Shown: positions 61,965 to 64,000 of the stretch, piece after piece
Layout: each line of letters starts with the position of its first letter
Numbering within the stretch: the stretch's first letter is position 1
Source: Kineococcus gynurae
GTDB lineage: Bacteria > Actinomycetota > Actinomycetes > Actinomycetales > Kineococcaceae
Length of the DNA stretch: 64,000 nt
Reading direction: 5' to 3' (one strand)
Assembly (NCBI RefSeq): GCF_050871315.1
Contig: NZ_JBJLRE010000001.1
The notes under the pieces: model-generated
The model's database searches: none
What the model saw: the letters and a program-made list of their open reading frames with translations, nothing else
What the model was told of the DNA's origin: nothing
Position numbers and translations under genes: made by a program

Positions 61965-62792
61965 TCAGCCGGGCAGGAGGACCGGCGCGGATGCCGGACG
62001 GGCCCGCAGCACGACGTCGTCGACCACGTCGAGCACCGTCCCGGAGGCCGTGCGCACCCGCAGCCGCGGACCGGTGGCCCCGGCGGCCACGGCGGCTCCG
62101 ACCCAGGCGGCGACGACCGCGAGGTCGGTGGTTCCCGCGTCGTGGAGGACACCGGCCGCAGCCGGCGGCACCCCGCCGTCGAGGATGTCCGCGACCGTCT
62201 CCCGGTCGAGGCCGTCCAGCGCGTCAGCGCGGAGGTCGCGTTCGTCAGCGCCTCGCGACACGAACGCGGTCACGACGCTGCGCTGCGCCGGGCCGGGCGC
62301 CCGCAGCGCGGCGAGGGCGGGGAGCGCCGGCGCACCGGGCGGGAGCACGACCAGGACCCGCGCCGAACTCGGGGTCGCGTCGACCGCCTCGAGGACGTCC
62401 GCGGCCCCGGCGGCCCGCAGCACGACGTCGGCCCATTCCCGCTCGGGCGGTCCGGGAACCCCGCACAGCACCGCGACCCGACGGGTGGGCAGCGTCTCCC
62501 CCTCCGGTCCGGGTGCGCACGACCCCGCCAGCGGCGGCAGGCCGTGCTCGGCGACGAGCCGGGCCCAGCCGGGCACGGCGGCCCAGAGCTCCGTGACGGT
62601 CGCGGCGACGCGCACGGCCCCGGTGGGCGAGGCCACGGTCCAGCCCGCCCCGGCGGGGCTCACCTGGACCAGGACCCCGACCCGGCGGCACCAGGCCGTC
62701 ACGGACGCGGCGACCGCGGCGCGGGCCCGCGGTCCGACGACCAGCCCCGAGGCCCAGTCGCGGTCCCGGGCCGCGCCGCACCCTCCGCACAT
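61965..62792 (-). CDS. Unknown protein with N-terminal zinc-ribbon-like CxxC
   Basis: The 275-residue product starts MCGGCGAARD with a CxxC pair, then a helical region with TAWCRRVGVLVQVSP and two alternating domains of Ala/Val-rich strands and helices. The centre (VAVLCGVPGPPEREWADVVLRAAGAADVLEAVDATPSSARVLVVLPPG) looks like a Rossmann-type half-fold. Only one CxxC is present near the start, so metal binding would need partners. It overlaps the SDR stop by one base (TGATG), so it is the third gene of that operon. Family not recognised. Confidence 0.7.
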   Translation of the reverse strand: MCGGCGAARDRDWASGLVVGPRARAAVAASVTAWCRRVGVLVQVSPAGAGWTVASPTGAVRVAATVTELWAAVPGWARLVAEHGLPPLAGSCAPGPEGETLPTRRVAVLCGVPGPPEREWADVVLRAAGAADVLEAVDATPSSARVLVVLPPGAPALPALAALRAPGPAQRSVVTAFVSRGADERDLRADALDGLDRETVADILDGGVPPAAAGVLHDAGTTDLAVVAAWVGAAVAAGATGPRLRVRTASGTVLDVVDDVVLRARPASAPVLLPG

Positions 62793-63544
62793 CAGGGCAT
62801 CACGTCGCCGGAGTTGGGGCCGAGCACCTGCCCGACGTAGAGGTTTCCGCCGGGATCGCTGGCCAGCAGGACCGCCGTGGGCGCGATCTCGGCCGGCGTG
62901 CCGAACCGGCCGAGGGGCAGCTCGGCCCGTTTCGCACGCTTCCAGTCCTCGCTGATCCCGGCGACCATCGGCGTCTCGACCGGCCCCGGGGCGATGGCGT
63001 TCACCAGCACACCGGCCGGTGCGACCTCCCGGGCCAGGGCCTTGGTCAACCCGATGACGCCGGCCTTGGCCGCGCTGTAGTGGGTCAGGCCCACACCGCC
63101 CTTGATGCCGAGCTGCGAGGCGATGCTGATGATGCGCCCGCCTCCGGCCGCCAGCATCGAGGGCAGCACGGCGCGGCAGGTGAGGAAGACCCCGGTGAGG
63201 TCCACGTCCACGGTCCGCCGCCACTGGGCGAGCGACATCTCGGCGAGCGGGCTCTCGTCCAGCACCCCGGCGCTGTTGACCAGGACGTCGATGCGCCCGT
63301 GCTCGGCCAGCACCCGCCCGACCGCCGTCGTGACCGAGGCCTCGTCGGCCACGTCCAGGGTCACCGTCGAGGCGACGCCCTCGGCCGACCGGACCAGAGC
63401 CTCGCCGTCGCGGTCGGCCGCGACCACCGCGGCTCCCTCGGCGGCGTAGGCCTCTGCGATGGCCGCGCCGATCCCGCTGGCCGCCCCCACGACGAGCGCG
63501 ACCCGGCCGGCCAGCGCTCCCCCGGCACCGGTCCCCGCGCTCAC
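62792..63544 (-). CDS. SDR family oxidoreductase (FabG-like)
   Basis: This 250-residue short-chain dehydrogenase has the dinucleotide loop VALVVGAASGIGAAIAEA, NSAG near residue 90, serine in IISIASQLGIKGG, and the YSAAK catalytic pair. It ends in NLYVGQVLGPNSGDVMP, a tail that occurs in catabolic SDRs. The GTG start overlaps the stop of the upstream SDR gene (GTGA). Two consecutive SDRs imply two oxidation steps on a shared substrate; the pathway lies mainly outside the window. Confidence 0.88.
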   Translation of the reverse strand: MSAGTGAGGALAGRVALVVGAASGIGAAIAEAYAAEGAAVVAADRDGEALVRSAEGVASTVTLDVADEASVTTAVGRVLAEHGRIDVLVNSAGVLDESPLAEMSLAQWRRTVDVDLTGVFLTCRAVLPSMLAAGGGRIISIASQLGIKGGVGLTHYSAAKAGVIGLTKALAREVAPAGVLVNAIAPGPVETPMVAGISEDWKRAKRAELPLGRFGTPAEIAPTAVLLASDPGGNLYVGQVLGPNSGDVMP

Positions 63545-64000
63545 GCGGGCATCCGCACGGTGAGGCCGCCGTCGACCACGAGTTCCTGGCCGGTGACGTA
63601 GCCGGCGTCGGGCCCGGTGAGGAAGCGGATGACCGTGGCCACCTCCTCGGCGCGCCCGACCCGCCCCCACGGGATGCCCGCCCCGGCCGCACGCAGCCCC
63701 TCCGGTCCGAGGGAGTTCACCGGGTCGCTGGACTGCGGCGTCTCGATCAACCCCGGGACCACCGTGTTGACCCGGATCCCGCGGGGGGCGAGCTCGACGG
63801 CCAGGCTGCGGCACAGCCCGATCACGCCGGCCTTGGCCGCGCCGTAGTGGGCGTGGTCCCCCCACCCGTAGACGCCTCCGGCGATGGAGGAGACGGCGAC
63901 CATCGCGCCCCCGTGCCCCATCCGGGCCGCGGCCGAGCGCAGCGTGCGCAGGACCCCGGTGAGGTCGACGGAGACGAGGTCGTCCCACGCGGAGTCGCTC
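63541..64000 (-). CDS. SDR family oxidoreductase, 5' end beyond the window
   Basis: The visible 152 codons hold the second half of a short-chain dehydrogenase: SVDLTGVLRTLRSAAARM, catalytic serine in VAVSSIAGGVYGWG, the YGAAK pair, IRVNTVVPGLIETP, and a final GYVTGQELVVDGG. The cofactor loop lies past the right edge. The frame is open to base 64,000, so a start inside the window at 63,921 would be false. It overlaps the next SDR gene by 4 bases. Confidence 0.88.
   Translation of the reverse strand, partial: SDSAWDDLVSVDLTGVLRTLRSAAARMGHGGAMVAVSSIAGGVYGWGDHAHYGAAKAGVIGLCRSLAVELAPRGIRVNTVVPGLIETPQSSDPVNSLGPEGLRAAGAGIPWGRVGRAEEVATVIRFLTGPDAGYVTGQELVVDGGLTVRMPA

Overview
The window is a very GC-rich actinobacterial chromosome fragment. 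Actinobacterial marks are the many GTG starts, ATGA/GTGA/TGATG stop-start overlaps, the gene order lipB-lipA-DUF4191-RDD-glnA known from mycobacteria, class Ib nrdHIEF, GlnR-type boxes and leaderless promoters. A Kineococcus-like member of the Kineosporiales is my best guess, but that is inference from gene content only.

Layout. 1-7.9 kb: metal P-type ATPase, FAD/Fe-S D-lactate-type dehydrogenase, DUF1905 protein, MpaB-type oxygenase, signal peptidase I and a TPR protein. 8-11.8 kb: nrdHIEF on the minus strand behind a paired NrdR-type box. 12-18.2 kb: lipoprotein, manganese exporter mntP, a divergent GH13 enzyme, acetyltransferase, universal stress protein. 18.2-30.5 kb: a catabolic locus. 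A minus-strand operon (binding protein, two permeases, two ATPases, aldo/keto reductase, HpcH/HpaI aldolase, sialidase-fold protein, SDR) faces a plus-strand operon encoding an acid-sugar kinase (DUF1537) fused in one frame to a PdxA dehydrogenase, plus a DeoR regulator. 30.5-41.8 kb: assimilatory nitrate locus: sirohydrochlorin chelatase, cysG, nirD, nirB, a small unknown protein and narK on the minus strand, divergent from a 1338-residue fusion of nitrate reductase with a CysJ-type flavoprotein reductase. 43.1-49 kb: GH29 fucosidase and a TetR/putrescine oxidase/stress protein/permease cluster. 49,650-49,833 is a poly-G/poly-C block that truncates a gene on each side and looks like an artificial contig join, so linkage of the two sides is unproven. 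49.8-61.9 kb: E2 acyltransferase (partial), TIGR01777 protein, Ser/Thr kinase, FAD oxidoreductase, S51 peptidase, lipB, serine hydrolase, lipA, DUF4191, RDD and glnA. The end holds a zinc-ribbon protein of unknown role and two SDR enzymes.

The most informative signals are regulatory. narK, the nitrate reductase fusion and glnA each carry GlnR-like pentamers at 11-bp pitch, with the last pentamer starting exactly 15 bp before a -10 hexamer. More than ten genes have an nAnnnT hexamer 6-7 nt before the start codon, as expected for leaderless mRNAs. Two tandem palindromes lie in the divergent promoter of the acid-sugar locus. Two dispersed repeat families occupy intergenic DNA. The best candidate for an undescribed system is the DUF1537-PdxA fusion locus with its transporter.
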